Below are positions 36,193 to 48,518 of a stretch of DNA of 64,000 nt, piece after piece. Position numbers and translations under genes: made by a program. This DNA comes from Ceratopteris richardii (Eukaryota; Streptophyta; Polypodiopsida; Polypodiales; Pteridaceae), in NCBI GenBank assembly GCA_020310875.1, contig CM035407.1, positions 71,530,540 through 71,594,539 on the forward strand, given 5' to 3'. Position 1 is the stretch's first letter. The number at the start of each line of letters is the position of its first letter. Under the pieces are notes generated by a model, which saw nothing but the letters and a program-made list of their open reading frames with translations, made no database searches and was not told the origin of the DNA.

Positions 36193-36235
36193 ACATGTTT
36201 GTATATTCTCACAGAGACAGACAGCAAGAAGTAAA

Positions 36236-39200
36236 ATGGCAGATACAGTAGGAACTAGCTCCCAGGCAGGCACCAGCCCACAAGTGGTGGACATCGAAAG
36301 CCTTCCAGTCGAGGAAGAATTAAAGGAAAGACCAGTGGCATTATGGGCATTGCACGCCATACCAGTTCAAAATCCTCCGCAGGGTCACACAATGCCGGTG
36401 GGCAAAACCTCACATTGGTTCAGTGACGTTGCTGGACCTCTGGGTGAAGGCACATATATGTGGGAGTCCGAGGTCGAATTCAATGGACGATGGGGCAGAT
36501 ACCATTTCTTTACCAGGGAGTTTGAAAGGCTACAGAATAACGAAGGACTGAAGCCGATCTGGACGAAGGCTGGGCTTTATGACTACTTCAAGTCCCAACT
36601 ACCAAAGCCAGATTTCCTAAGATGCTCATATCTAATTAGTACCCTCACTCCCAGCAAAGACAAGAAAGGATACAGCTCCTTTGTGCTCCCATCACTCACA
36701 AGGGGCAACGAGCTGAAGCGTTTCCGCTTGACTATCAACCTGGTAAGAGAAGCACTCGACATGCCGGGTATGCACATTCCAACAGAGAAAGAGACAATGG
36801 TTCCAGACAACATGAAGAACAGGAATCTGACGAAGCTGAAGGACATGGTTGCAATGACACCCACGATCGCCATCCACTTACGTATGGTCATGCAACATTT
36901 CGCTTTCCCCGCGCAGGAGAGGTTCACAATGCCTCCCAAAAAAATCTGGTTTAGCCTCTACCTGGCGGATGCTTTTGAGTTGACCATCAATATGCCCCAC
37001 TGGATTATCGACCAGATTCATATGGCTCATCAGAGATGGTATAAGAAGCAAAAATCTGTGTTGTATGGTTGCTGTGCACTCACAAGAATTGTATACAGAT
37101 GTCTCGCATATGATGTACCGGTGCAGAGGGCGCTGATCTGGTCCAGAGCACAGGAATTTCAACGCAGATTGTCAGCTGTAGGGCCTCCCTCAAAGAAGAT
37201 GAGAGGCGCCGTCCAGATGCCTTGTGCACAAGCTCGCGGTGCAACCCTGACGCCTGAGACAACCCCAAGACTCCCTCGACGAGTGCAACCATTTACTATC
37301 AGGTTACCCAGGCACAGCACAGATGGCCCTAATATGGTGTTTCCACCAGTACCGACTGATCTGGAATTCCCGCATGGGTTCACTCTGGAAGATCTAACGG
37401 ACGAAGAAGTTGCAAGAATCATCGAAGCTGTAAATGCAGAAGTTGAAGAAGAGCAAGCCAGTGGACAGCAAACTGCCCCAGACCAAGCACAGCCCAGCCA
37501 ACCGGACATAGTCAACGTGGACGATGAAGAAGAAGCTCATGAGGAGACACAGGGTGGACAATCAGAAGCAGAAGAACAAGAGTATGATCAAGAAGCCCTA
37601 CAAGTACTGGAAGGTGCCCCCGCCTACACTAGCGCGTTAAAGAAGCTTTACGATACAATGAACCGAGTTCAAGAGCAACACAGGCTCTCATTAGCTGCAG
37701 GTAAAGCTCTCATGAACCAGATTCTGGAGGAGGAAGGGGTGGACGAGCAATACCGTGCCACCTTGGAAATGATATCAGATGCTTTGGGAGTACCGGAAAC
37801 AGTGCATACCGCACTAGCGCAATCACGAAGGACAGAGAGAAGATATGGAAGACGCCCCCCACGAACAGGAAAACGAATGAATGTATTAGGTTCAGGACCA
37901 CAAGGCACCCCCACAACCACTGGCACAGCACACACAGTTCACGACACCGAGGAAGCCCACACATCGAGTGCACCCCCATCACCTCCCTTGCCACCCTCTC
38001 CCCCACATCCAACTCACTCACCTCCATCTACCACTGTCACCACCTCTGAAACCACTACAAACACCGACACCCAAACCATCAGCCAACCCCCACACTCTAG
38101 TTCCACTGAAAACACGAGTCTAACTACAGCCACGGTACACCTCACTACCCCGAGCACACTTCCTAGAAGTTCACACTTACACACACCTCTATACACATTC
38201 ACAACCCTCACCGCTACCACAATCCCCATGTTCACAGTCACTCCCACCACGATCCCCACTTTCATGGAGGTGTCACCCACCTCTGCACCTCTCCCATCCC
38301 CCATGTACCCACAATCTCCCATTCCCCCACCTCCCCCCTCACCCGTCCCCAGTACTGCATCCACAATCCCCTTTCCCTTTCCCTACCCCTCTGCATTCAA
38401 CACTATTCCTCTCAGTAACTTATTTAATAATATGCATCAATGCATGGCCCAACTTCAGCAACACTACCAACACCTGGACAACCAACATACAATGCTCTTC
38501 CGAAGTCACGAAGATCTCCAAGCACGATGTAGGGATCTTGAAGAGCAGAAGCAGCTACTAGAACAGCAGCACGTGACATTACAGGAGCAATACGCACAAT
38601 TAGAAGCCAACCCACCCCAAGCAGATGATGAAGAACGACGACATATGGACGAGCTGCTACATTCTCAGATCACGGAAAACCTGAAACTTCGACGGAACTT
38701 GGGCCTCCTCCGCAAGCATATGTCGACCGCGTTAGAGGAGAATAAAAGATTACAGAAACAGAACGAAGAAAACCTGGAGGCGGCCATGGAGGGCTCCCCA
38801 CAGGAGATTGACCCAGAACGATTCAAGGCAATTCCCTCGGAGAATATGCAGGTGGTGTTAGAAACTCATGCCGATCTAATGGAGGCCCATGCCGCTTTAG
38901 AAAAAGAGAGAGATGAGTTACGAAGACAGTTGGCCACACGGCAGACAGAACCGAGCCAGAGCATAACCGCAGAAGAAACAGCCGAAGAAGTCACTAAACT
39001 CCGGGCCGAACTTGAGGAATTACGCAGCAAGGTCATGCAATATGAGCGTCAGCCCTCCCCTCTGGTAGAGCCCGAGCCTGACGATCTGGTGCCAATTGAA
39101 GTAGAAGAAACATTCGAGGATCCCTATGTACCAATGCCAACACCCGGCGGTAAGCGCACAGAACAGGGCATGGACACAATTGAGATCGAGGCACCGGAAT

Positions 39201-40328
39201 GGATGCAAAAGTTAGAGAAAGTAGCCACGACGCATGATGACAGGGTGGCAGTCCAAATCGCATTGATGTCAAAATTGGAAGAGGTGGTAATAAAATCTGA
39301 TTATTTTCAGAATCTTTCACACCATAGGTGGATCGGCCCATCGGATGATCTGTATGTACCTTTTTGCGTGCTAATGGCGGATTATAATGCGGAAATCAAG
39401 CGCCACACCTCAAGGGAACCCACCTCTGCCACCCAATTCGCACCCGATGACATCCCAGAAAGTGCCAAGCAAGGACATATTCGCCAACCAACGTGGAGAA
39501 TTCGGCTGCTCGAAACCTACCCGGAAATGGTAAGAACATGGAACAACATGCCATTGTACATCAAATATAATCCATGTTATTGCCCTGTGTTTCGAAGGAG
39601 ATCCTGGCCGGAGTACACACATACAGTGCTGACGATCAAAGGATGTGAGAAGTGGTTAAATTACGTGTACTTCGCACCCCCTAAGGGCACACCTACAATT
39701 GGATATATGATTTCAACGATTCGGCATTGGGGGGTCCGTTTCAAGAATGTTCCTGATATCATGACTCAGATGTGCCTGAAAATTTTCGAACTTATGCTGG
39801 TCACCTTCAGGACCTTCAAAAATGTCCAAGGAACCGCATCTCTCAGCACTAGGATTTAATGAAGGGAACCAGGACCTTGTATACGACATGAGCACAACTC
39901 CATCGATCAATGTTGTGTATGCATGGCACGCTCGAATCAAATATCTACCGGCCTGCTTCAAACAAATGTTCGAAGAGATGTTTGTCACGGGATTCTGGGA
40001 ATATCACTCCGAGATATTCATTCCCAGACCATCCCATCTCTTGCAGTTGTTTGCAGTGGAACAAGCTCTCCACTCCGAAAAGCTACGCATGCCACATCCA
40101 GAGGTTCCGGGGCCGGTAGACTGGGATGCTCTTCTGACAGACTTGGCCAAAGGGTTGCAAATTGCTGAACATCATTTAGCGCAGGACGTCGTCGAGTACT
40201 ACATCCAGAAACCCTCTCAACAAGGGTCTGTCAGGGACGACAGACGCGAGAGAGGGGGGGGTGTTAGCAGTGGACAAGGGAGAGAAGGCACAAGCAGACA
40301 AGGGAGTCAACGAAGATCTGGCAAGTAG
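36236..40328 (+). pseudogene. Element C downstream ORF (env position), unknown
   Basis: A long frame starts at ATG 36236 (MADTVGTSSQAG). Seen: a conserved N-terminal domain (about residues 55-320, with HWFSDVAGPLGEGTYMWE, FPAQERFTMPPKKIWFSLYL and CCALTRIVYRCLAYDVPVQ), also present in B and D; acidic and Pro/Thr/Ser-rich stretches (about residues 390-720); a strong Gln/Glu-rich coiled-coil region (about 725-990); and a C-terminal domain rich in aromatic residues. No signal peptide or membrane segment is visible, so it does not look like an envelope protein despite its place. It distantly recalls ORF1-type proteins of Tat/Athila elements; this is inference only. The frame runs on through the polypurine tract into the 3' LTR. 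About one break. Confidence 0.75.
40249..40261 (+). other. Polypurine tract (C)
   Basis: GAGAGGGGGGGG-type purine run immediately before the TG of the 3' LTR; it primes plus-strand DNA synthesis in this class of element. Confidence 0.88.
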
Positions 40329-40905
40329 GCCAACAATTTTCTTCAGAAAGAAGCACTTATGAACATTCACGCAGATTTAGCACTAAGGCAACCTTAATTT
40401 TTCAAAACCTCTACACCAATTAAAAGTGATTCTCATCACTAAGCACCATTGTAAATATCATTTCATCTTTTTGTAGCTCCATTTTGTGCAAGCCAAGGAG
40501 TCCTTGAGCTTGAGGAGCATTAGAAGTATCTAGCTGCCAATTTTCGTAATTTTTGGATCTCGTTTGAGCCCCCAAATAAGCCCTGGAACCTAATTTTTAA
40601 CTAGGCCGGACACTAGGTCTGAACAGGGCCAAAGCTAGTCAAAAACTATAAAAGGAGCTAGAGAGCTCATTTTTGAGATCAGATTGTAATTGAAACAAAC
40701 TTGTAAGAGCTTTTGAAAGTAATCTAAGAACTCCATTGATTCTCCCTCTTTGTCTTGTCGTGTGTGCGCGTGTGTGTGTATGTGTGTGCATGCTAGTGTG
40801 CTTCTCACTCACGCACTTGTGCCGCCACTTGCTCGAGGTCTTCATACCATCCTCACGTCTTCCCGGATTGACATTAAAGGAGGTGCTACTCATCACTGAG
40901 CTACA
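40262..40905 (+). repeat. Element C 3' LTR
   Basis: 644 bp, the same length as the 5' LTR, with about eight substitutions between them. It ends GAGCTACA, followed by the CGTAC target duplication (40906-40910), after which element B's gag resumes. Confidence 0.95.
40647..40654 (+). promoter_or_regulatory. TATA box, element C 3' LTR
   Basis: TATAAAAG in the 3' LTR, at the same place as 24501 in the 5' LTR. It could drive read-out transcription into element B sequence. Confidence 0.65.
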
Positions 40906-40910
40906 CGTAC
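40906..40910. other. Target-site duplication of element C (right)
   Basis: CGTAC, identical to 24111-24115. Confidence 0.92.
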
Positions 40911-43900
40911 CCACAACCATACCCTCAACAAGGAAGATACCAGAACCAGTATCCACCTCAGCAGTATGCGAGGCCTCAACAAACCTACCAACCCTACCAA
41001 AACCAACAAAGGCCTCAGCCTGTGCTAGCACAACAACCCCCTGCTCCAGCTAATGTGATTCCGGTAAAGTATGCTGCTGCAGAAGAAAACCTGAATAGAG
41101 TTATAGTCCCTGTAACACCAGTGCTTTCAGAAAGTGATCCCAGTGACCATAGCTTCGATTCTACACATGCAATCTCTTGAACATGGTGAGTCCTACTATA
41201 GTGAAGAGCCAAATGAACCTAGTTGGGAGTCAGATTACACAAACGTCATGTATGCAAACCCCAACCCTAGACCTCAACCTAGACAAGTAAGACCCTCATT
41301 CCCTAGAGGACCATGCTATAGATGTCAGGGAGATCATCTCATTCGTGATTGTCCCTTGCCTCCACCTACACAACCCCAGTCACTGACGATCCAGGGCTTT
41401 TGCCAAGAATGTGGAAAGGAGCATCTCTTACGAGATTGTCCAAAGAATCCTAGCAATATCCCAAAAATCACTCCCATTAACGTTATTGGGTTAGTGGTAG
41501 ATTCCACAGGAAGTGTCACTTCCACTGCACCAGTACAGGTAGTCACTAGAGCTCAAGCATTGCAGCAAAACCAAGGGGTAGACCAGGAAAAGAGCCTAGA
41601 TGTTAGTGAAACAGAGAGCATGACAAAGAAGAGGACTAGAGCTTGGAGAGATAGCCGTGAAAGAATCAAAAGGCAATGGGCAAAAAAGATGAGTGAACTC
41701 GAGGAAAGCCTCAGAGAAACAAAGGCTAGGATAACTGAACTCACATCTCAAACTCCCTCTCACACTACCCCACCTCCACCATTCCCAACTCCATCCGACC
41801 CTCCACCTTCCAACCCGCCTCAACTAATTCCACCACCCCCTAGAGTAGGATCAGTCCTAGCAGATCCCACTCCCAAAGACCTTAATATGATGCTTAAAGC
41901 ATATCAAGCCAGAATCCAAGAAGGGCCAAACGTAACTGATCATGAAAAGTGTTACCCTAGAGCAGAACTAGAGCTTGAACGAACCGAAATTTGTGCTAAG
42001 ATGGTGGAATTGGCTCATACCATGTTTGAAGCCAATCGCCTATTTAACATCTCTAGTTCAGCGAAGACACAATTGCACTTTGATGGATTGTTAGAAAGAA
42101 TAGAGAAGCTAATTGCACAATCAGAAAAGGAACCCGCCTCTCAACATAAGGACAAGGCAAGTGAAAGAGCAGGTCTTCCTGCCCAGGAAGCATATGTGCC
42201 TAAAGCTTATGTGCCTAACTTTACGGAGCCAAACACATCATCTTCTATGAATCGATTCACACCAGAATTCCTACGAGAGATTCAAGAAGACAAATGGGCT
42301 AAAGAAATTGAAGTACCTCCTCCCATTGAACTGGTGGATGATGCACACGACCAATTCCCACAAGACATCCCATCCATTTATGAGGAGCAGGAGAGCACCC
42401 ACTCTCAGGAAAGACTAGACTTTGAGTCTAACTCTCTACAAGAATTACCCCACTTCACAGGCCCATGGGAAGCTAAGTCTACTTGTATGAGAGCACCCAC
42501 GGTCATGGTAAGAAACGAAGACTCGATCATACCTAGGAACACAGAGGTAGTGAAAAACACTAAAGTACAGTGCAACCTCACCTTAGAAGAGCTACTCAAA
42601 GTAAGGCCAGAGCTATGGAAACATGTAGCCAAACAAGTACCAGAGATAGCAAAACCTCGTTCCCAGGTAGGATCCCAGAGAACAGTGCCAGAAATACCCT
42701 TGGAAAAGATAGGAGACATGAGTGAGGGCGAAGAGGGAAACACATATCTTCCTATCACTCATCAAGGATACACCACCAAGGCCATTCTAGACTCAGGCGC
42801 AGCTGTTGCAATTGCTACCACTTCCCTATGGAAGCGCTGGGGCAAGCCAGCACTCAGGCCCACAAGGATGAAATTGCAAATGGCCGATGGTCACATAGAG
42901 AGACCCTTAGGGCTGTTAGAAGGAATCACTCTCACCACATGTGGTGTAGAGTTCGAGCATACATTTGCTATATGTGATTTTAGCAAAAATCATGCCTATG
43001 AAATGATCTTGGGACGACCCTTTATGCGACAGTTGCAAGTGGTACAGGACTAGGGAACCAACTCCTTGTACCTGCAACACTTAGGTGTTACGACCAAAGT
43101 GAATCTTAAAGATTACTCTCATAGAGATGTCCCTCCTATCCAATGGAATCCCATCCATAGAGCCAAAGATGATACGGAATCGATGCATTCCATAGGATCA
43201 GGATCCTCATGGATGCATGAAGACACTCACTTATGGATGTGCAAAGTAGCAGTAGAAGAAGAGAAGAGAGAAAAAGCCAGAGAGATAGGTGCAAAAGAAA
43301 CCCATAGATCCATTCAAGACCCAGCCTATGCACCTGTAGTCTTTCCTGACGAAGAATTTGAACCCCACGGCTGGGCAAAAATCCTAGCAACAATGGATGT
43401 AGCCATCAATGAGGAACAATGGACACCCCACTCTGATGAGGATGGCTATGACATTTCAGTTTTTTCCTTAGAGCCAATCATGGGAGGGGTAGTATTAGAA
43501 GAGTGCGAACCTAGCCCTGATGCAATTGAGGAGATAAGTGACTCCGATCTAGAGTCGAGCATTATGGACCCACCTTTTGCATCAGATGAAGAATACTTCT
43601 ATGAAGTAGAATTTCAACCCCAGAGGCATGGAGAGCTTACAAATGATGTAAGGATAGCCACGCATGTAACTCCTAAGGAAGAAGGAAAGAAAAGAAAGAA
43701 GAGAGAAGTCACACAAGAAGAGGAAGAATCTTTGTTTGAGGTCCCGGAAAATTTTAAGAAATATGAGATAGATGACAGGAGAGTCATGATCAGAATGCCT
43801 AAACGAGAGGTGCAATCAGGGGAGGCCTATGATAACAAAGAAACCACGAAGAAAGTGGTTGTAGCCATCAAAGAGGGAGAAGAAAGATGCACGTACATAG

Positions 43901-46900
43901 GCCATGACCTGACAGGAGAGGAAGAACAAGAGCTAATAGCCTTGCTAAGAGAATACCGAGATGTATTTGCTTGGATTTATAAGGACTTAAAAGGGGTAGA
44001 CCCTGATATATGTTCACATACAATCCCCATGACCTCAGACGCCAGACCCTCGAAGCAGAAGCCCTACACATACAATGATAATTATGATGCTAAGATCAAA
44101 GAGGAGATAGATAGACTGGTCGAAGCTGGATTCATCTATGAAATTGAGCACACTGAGTGGGTATCCCCCATCGTAGTGGTGCCCAAGAAAAATGGAAAGC
44201 TGCGTGTGTGCATTAACTTGAAGAAGGTTAATGCAGCCACAATTCGAGATAACTATCCGCTTCCTATAAGAGCATCTTTTAGAAAGAGTAGCAGGCAAAG
44301 AAGTGTACAGCTTCCTCGATGGATTTTCGGGCTACAATCAAGTAGCCATAGCACCAGAAGATCAGCATAAGACGGCATTTGCCACTGAATGGGGCATTTT
44401 TGCCTTTAGAGTAATGCCATTTGGGCTTACCAATGCACCAGCAACCTTTCAGAGGCTGATGTGCCATGTATTTAAGGAGTTCGTGAGGAAGAATTTAGAA
44501 GTCTATGTTGATGATCTTTGTGCTCATTCCAACATTAGACAAACCCATATCCCTGAACTCAGAAAAATCTTTGACAAATGTAGAGAATATCAAGTCTGCC
44601 TAAACCCAAAAAAGTGTGTTTTTATGGTCAGGCAAGGCAAGATTCTAGGACACATAGTGTCAAAGAATGGCATATCCACTGATGAAGAGAAAGTGAGAGC
44701 CATAGCCGAGTTACCTAGGCCAAAGAATGTCAAGGAAGTACAGGCTTTCATGGGACATTGTGGTTACTACCGCCGGTTCATTCACATGTATGCTGTCATT
44801 GCAAAGCCCATGTACGGACTTCTGACTAACTTTGAGTGGACTGATGAGTGTGAGAATTCCTTCCAGGAGCTTAAACGAAGATTATGTTCAGCACCAATCT
44901 TAACCACACCAGATTGGAATAAGCCTTTCCATGTTCATGTGGATGCATCCAATTATGCCATTGGATGTGTGCTTGCTTCCAATTGCCTATGCTAGTAGAC
45001 AATTGAACGCAGCTGAACAAAATTATACCACTACGGAGAGAGAAGGATTAGGCATGGTATATGTAGTTAAAAAGTTTAGACATTATTTGCTTGCAAATAA
45101 GTTTAAATTTTTTACTGACCATCAGGCATTGTTGTACTTGGTAAACAAACCATGCAATACAGGTAGATTAGTAAGATGGTTTCTCTTACTAATGGAATAT
45201 GACTTTGAGGTAGTGGTGAGAAAAGGGAGGACTCATTTGAGAGCAGATCGTCTCTCTAGGCTCACATCTGGAGAAGGCCCACAAGGAGTGTCAGATGACC
45301 TTCCTGATGCTTACTTGTTTAATTTGGAAGTGGTGCCGCAGTGGGCTAAGCCATTAGTGCCAGTATTGACGTACGGGCCTAACCACCCAGTAATAGCCAC
45401 ACAGGATAGACAGGTAGTAAAAGCCCAAAAGTACCACATCATGGCTGGAAGTATGTACAAGCACACAGATCAAGGGATCTTGGCTTGTTGTGTAGAAGAG
45501 GACGAGTATGCGAAGTGGTTGCAATTAGCACATGTAGGTGCCTTAGAGCAACACTACTCAAAGCGACGAACCCTACAGACACTACGGAGACTCGGAGTGC
45601 ATTGGCCGACTATGGAAGCTGATGTCCAAAAGTTGTGCAAGGAATGCCCAATCTGCTGCACTAAACCACCTGTGGAACATGCCACTCTTTATCAAGTGTA
45701 CATAGTGCCGGATTGGAGTGAACCACTAGTATCCTTTCTGAGGACGAAAACATTCCCTCCAGACATGACTCTAGCTAGGAAAAGGAGTTTAGAACAAGAA
45801 GCTCAGGATTACTCACTCATTGGTGATAATCTATACAAGCGTGGTAAAGATGGTTACCTGAGACTATGTGTCCATGAGAGTGAATATCTTAAGATCTTGG
45901 AAACTGCTCACCAAGGTGTAGCAGGAGGACACTTTGGACCAGATTGGGTGATCAAGGCAATACTATTTGCAGGCTTCTGGTGGCCGACCCTTCACATGGA
46001 TGCACATACCTATGTGAAACGATGTGATGTCTGTCAAAGAACTCAGTATCCTATACGTAAAGATGAAATGCCACTGAAACCTATGATGGGTGGACGTGCA
46101 TTCTCTAAGTGGGGAATAGACTTCGTAGGTCCTATTAATCCCCCAGCTAAGGGTTCCCATGCAGAATATATCATTGTTGCGACAGACTATCTAACAAAGT
46201 GGGTAGAGGTAAAAGCCAAAACGAAGAACGATGCTCAAACAACAGCTAAGTTTTTATTTGAGAATGTGTTCACTAGATACGGGCTACCTATAGAGCTAGT
46301 TAGTGATAGAGGCACTCACTTCTTGAATGAAGTTATTGAAAATCTGCTCCAAGAATTCTTGGTAGTACATAAGAAGTCTGCCCCCTATCACCCTCAAGCA
46401 AATGGCCAGGCTGAGAGCACCAATAAGATCTTATGCAATGTACTGACGAAATTAGTGAATAATAAACGCTCTGATGGGGACAAACAGCTACACCATGCTG
46501 TTTGGGCATACCGAGTGGCCTATAAAACGGTACTCCAAGCCACACCCTTTCAGATGGTATTTGGCCAAAACGCAGTGCTACCGATGGACTTTTTGATACC
46601 TACATTGAAAGTAGCACAAGAACACGAATGGAGGGGTCATGAACTATCCTCTAGACTTTTTGACCTTGAACGATTAGGAGAAACAAGACTGAGGGCAGCT
46701 GCAGGGATATATGCAGCTAAGAAACGACAGAAGGCATATTTTGACGCCCACGTTAAGGATAAAGGTTTGAAGGCAGGCGACCTAGTACTAGTCTACACTT
46801 TGAAACAACACGCGAGAAAACTAGAGAAAAGAGGCTACGGACCCATGATCATTAATAGAATCTCAACCAGTGGAGCAGTGAAGCTAGCCACATTAGAAGG

Positions 46901-48289
46901 CGATGTTCTTCCAAGTTACATTAGTGGTTGCAGAGTCAAGTTGTATCAGAAACCTCTCACAGAGGAAATGCTAAGCCAACTCAACACTGCTAAGAAACGC
47001 AAAGAAGAAGAAAAGCGAATTCGAGAAGAAGCTCAAGCAGAAGCCTAGAGCGCATACGGAGAATGAAATTAAGAAGAAGAGGTAGAGAGCAACCTAGGCC
47101 AAATGCCGACGCAGACCAAGGATATCACATGGCTATGTGTGAAGTTTCACGTATCAGCTCTCATAGGATAATTGATCGACGTCCTTTTATAACCTTAGAT
47201 ATAGGACAAGGAAAAAGCGCAAAGACTGTAAGAGCCTTGATTGACTCAGGTGCAGCCACTAGTGCTGTTCAATTGTCTTACTGTCAAGAATTGAAATTAA
47301 CTGTCAATCCTATAGAAGCATATCTCATAGGATTGGGAGGTGTGGAAACCCCTTGCATGGGCGAGGTGGATCTTCCCATCTCCATTCAAGCCGAAGTGAT
47401 GACAGTCAAAGTACTAGTGTGTCAAGATGAGGACCTCACTGAGCCTCTTGTCTTGGGTGAAGACTGGATTTATGACCAAGCAGTCAACTTAAACCTAAGA
47501 AGTGGACTTCTTCAGGTATGGGTGAATCAGAGTAGAATTACCGTTGAGTTAGATAATGGAACACTCCAGGAACTAGGAAAGGCACAGACTCCTAGTCCTT
47601 CCAGGGGTACACATGAAGTTGACCATGCTGTTCTTGTCCAAAGCTATGTGATGCAGAGGAATGGAGATCTCAATAGAAAAGTCAAGGCATTGGTGGAACT
47701 CCCTTCTTTTCCAAAGGCCAGAAGGAGGCAGCAACTAAGGGCAGATCAATTACTAAAGACTATCTATGCAGGAGACCAAAAGAACGCGCGAAGCCAAACA
47801 ACTCAACCAGTGAAACAAATGTGGGTGCGAAAAGATGAGTTGCCGACTATAGCCAAGTTGCGACAACTGTCTCAACAACCTATTAGTAATCAACGACATG
47901 ATACTAATAAGAGGACTTCTAAAACCTCTATTGAGAAAGTGAAATCTATCTCGGTGCCCAGGAAGTCGATGAAGGCTGACCCACAACCAAGGCAAATTTG
48001 GGTGCCTGAGGCTTGCTTGCGGGCTCAACTAGTCCCACACAATTCACATTATACACGACAAGGTCCACTCGCTCAAGCAGCCGCCACCCACTCTTGTCTG
48101 ATACACGCAAACACACTGCCATCTAGAAGCACGCACAGACTCACTCGTAAATGGGTCCCAAAGACACAACAACCCCCAGCGGAATTACTCATGCAACCCT
48201 CCCGAGTCTCCACAAAACCAAGACCAAAAGCCATCCATGGTGTTTGGCAACCTAAGACTTGTAATAAACCCCCCGACCCCAATTTTTGA
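40911..48289 (+). pseudogene. Element B gag-pol, rear part
   Basis: Continues element B after the nested element C. Seen: Gln/Pro-rich gag; knuckles CYRCQGDHLIRDC (near 41320) and CQECGKEHLLRDC (near 41405); retropepsin 1 (ILDSGAA, Asp codon at 42790); RT near 44100-44650 with YVDD near 44505; RNase H near 44930-45260; the two integrase zinc-binding modules (about 45520-45660 and 45900-46040); integrase core near 46110-46430; retropepsin-like domain 2 (LIDSGAA, Asp codon at 47243); and a five-repeat W-V-P-K tail (47818-48255). It is a fossil with several breaks, colinear with C and D. Confidence 0.87.
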
Positions 48290-48422
48290 ATTCATCTCCA
48301 CTTACTAACTGCATTAGTCAGACACTGCATCTTTCCATCTAGCTCCTAGGACTATCCAGGCATTAACTACACACACTGTCATCGTGCACTCAGTGACCAC
48401 TAACCCATTACTCACCTCACGA

Positions 48423-48473
48423 TAATATTGTAACGGGGGCAAAACGTGTTCTATCTTGTCCATTACAATATTA
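48423..48473 (+). promoter_or_regulatory. Stem-loop before the downstream ORF (B)
   Basis: TAATATTGTAA (48423-48433) and TTACAATATTA (48463-48473) form a perfect 11-bp stem with a 29-nt loop, at the same place as in C. The candidate acceptor TTGACAG ends at 48497, 21 nt before the ORF ATG. Confidence 0.6.
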
Positions 48474-48518
48474 ACGCATGCTCTATATTCTTGACAGAAC
48501 CAGTAGCAAGCAATAACT

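Larger units (their letters stand above)
24116..40905 (+). mobile_element. Giant Ty3/gypsy element C, structurally complete
   Basis: A 16,790-bp element with two 644-bp LTRs, tRNA-Asp primer site, leader array, gag-pol, a downstream ORF, polypurine tract and a perfect 5-bp target duplication (CGTAC). It sits inside gag of element B. The LTRs differ at about eight positions by my count (about 1.2%), giving roughly 0.5 million years at a fast grass-type rate or near 3 million at a slow conifer-type rate. All parts are present, but the coding regions carry about five breaks, so it is a recent fossil rather than an intact copy. No chromodomain follows the integrase GPY-type motif. Confidence 0.93.

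Noticed and set aside
37950-38410. Antisense open frames opposite the Pro/Thr-rich region
   Set aside because: They are composition shadows of a CCA/ACC-rich coding stretch and show no domain.
36236-40328. Envelope gene, making the family an endogenous retrovirus
   Set aside because: No signal peptide, hydrophobic fusion peptide or membrane anchor is visible; the protein is coiled-coil and proline-rich.
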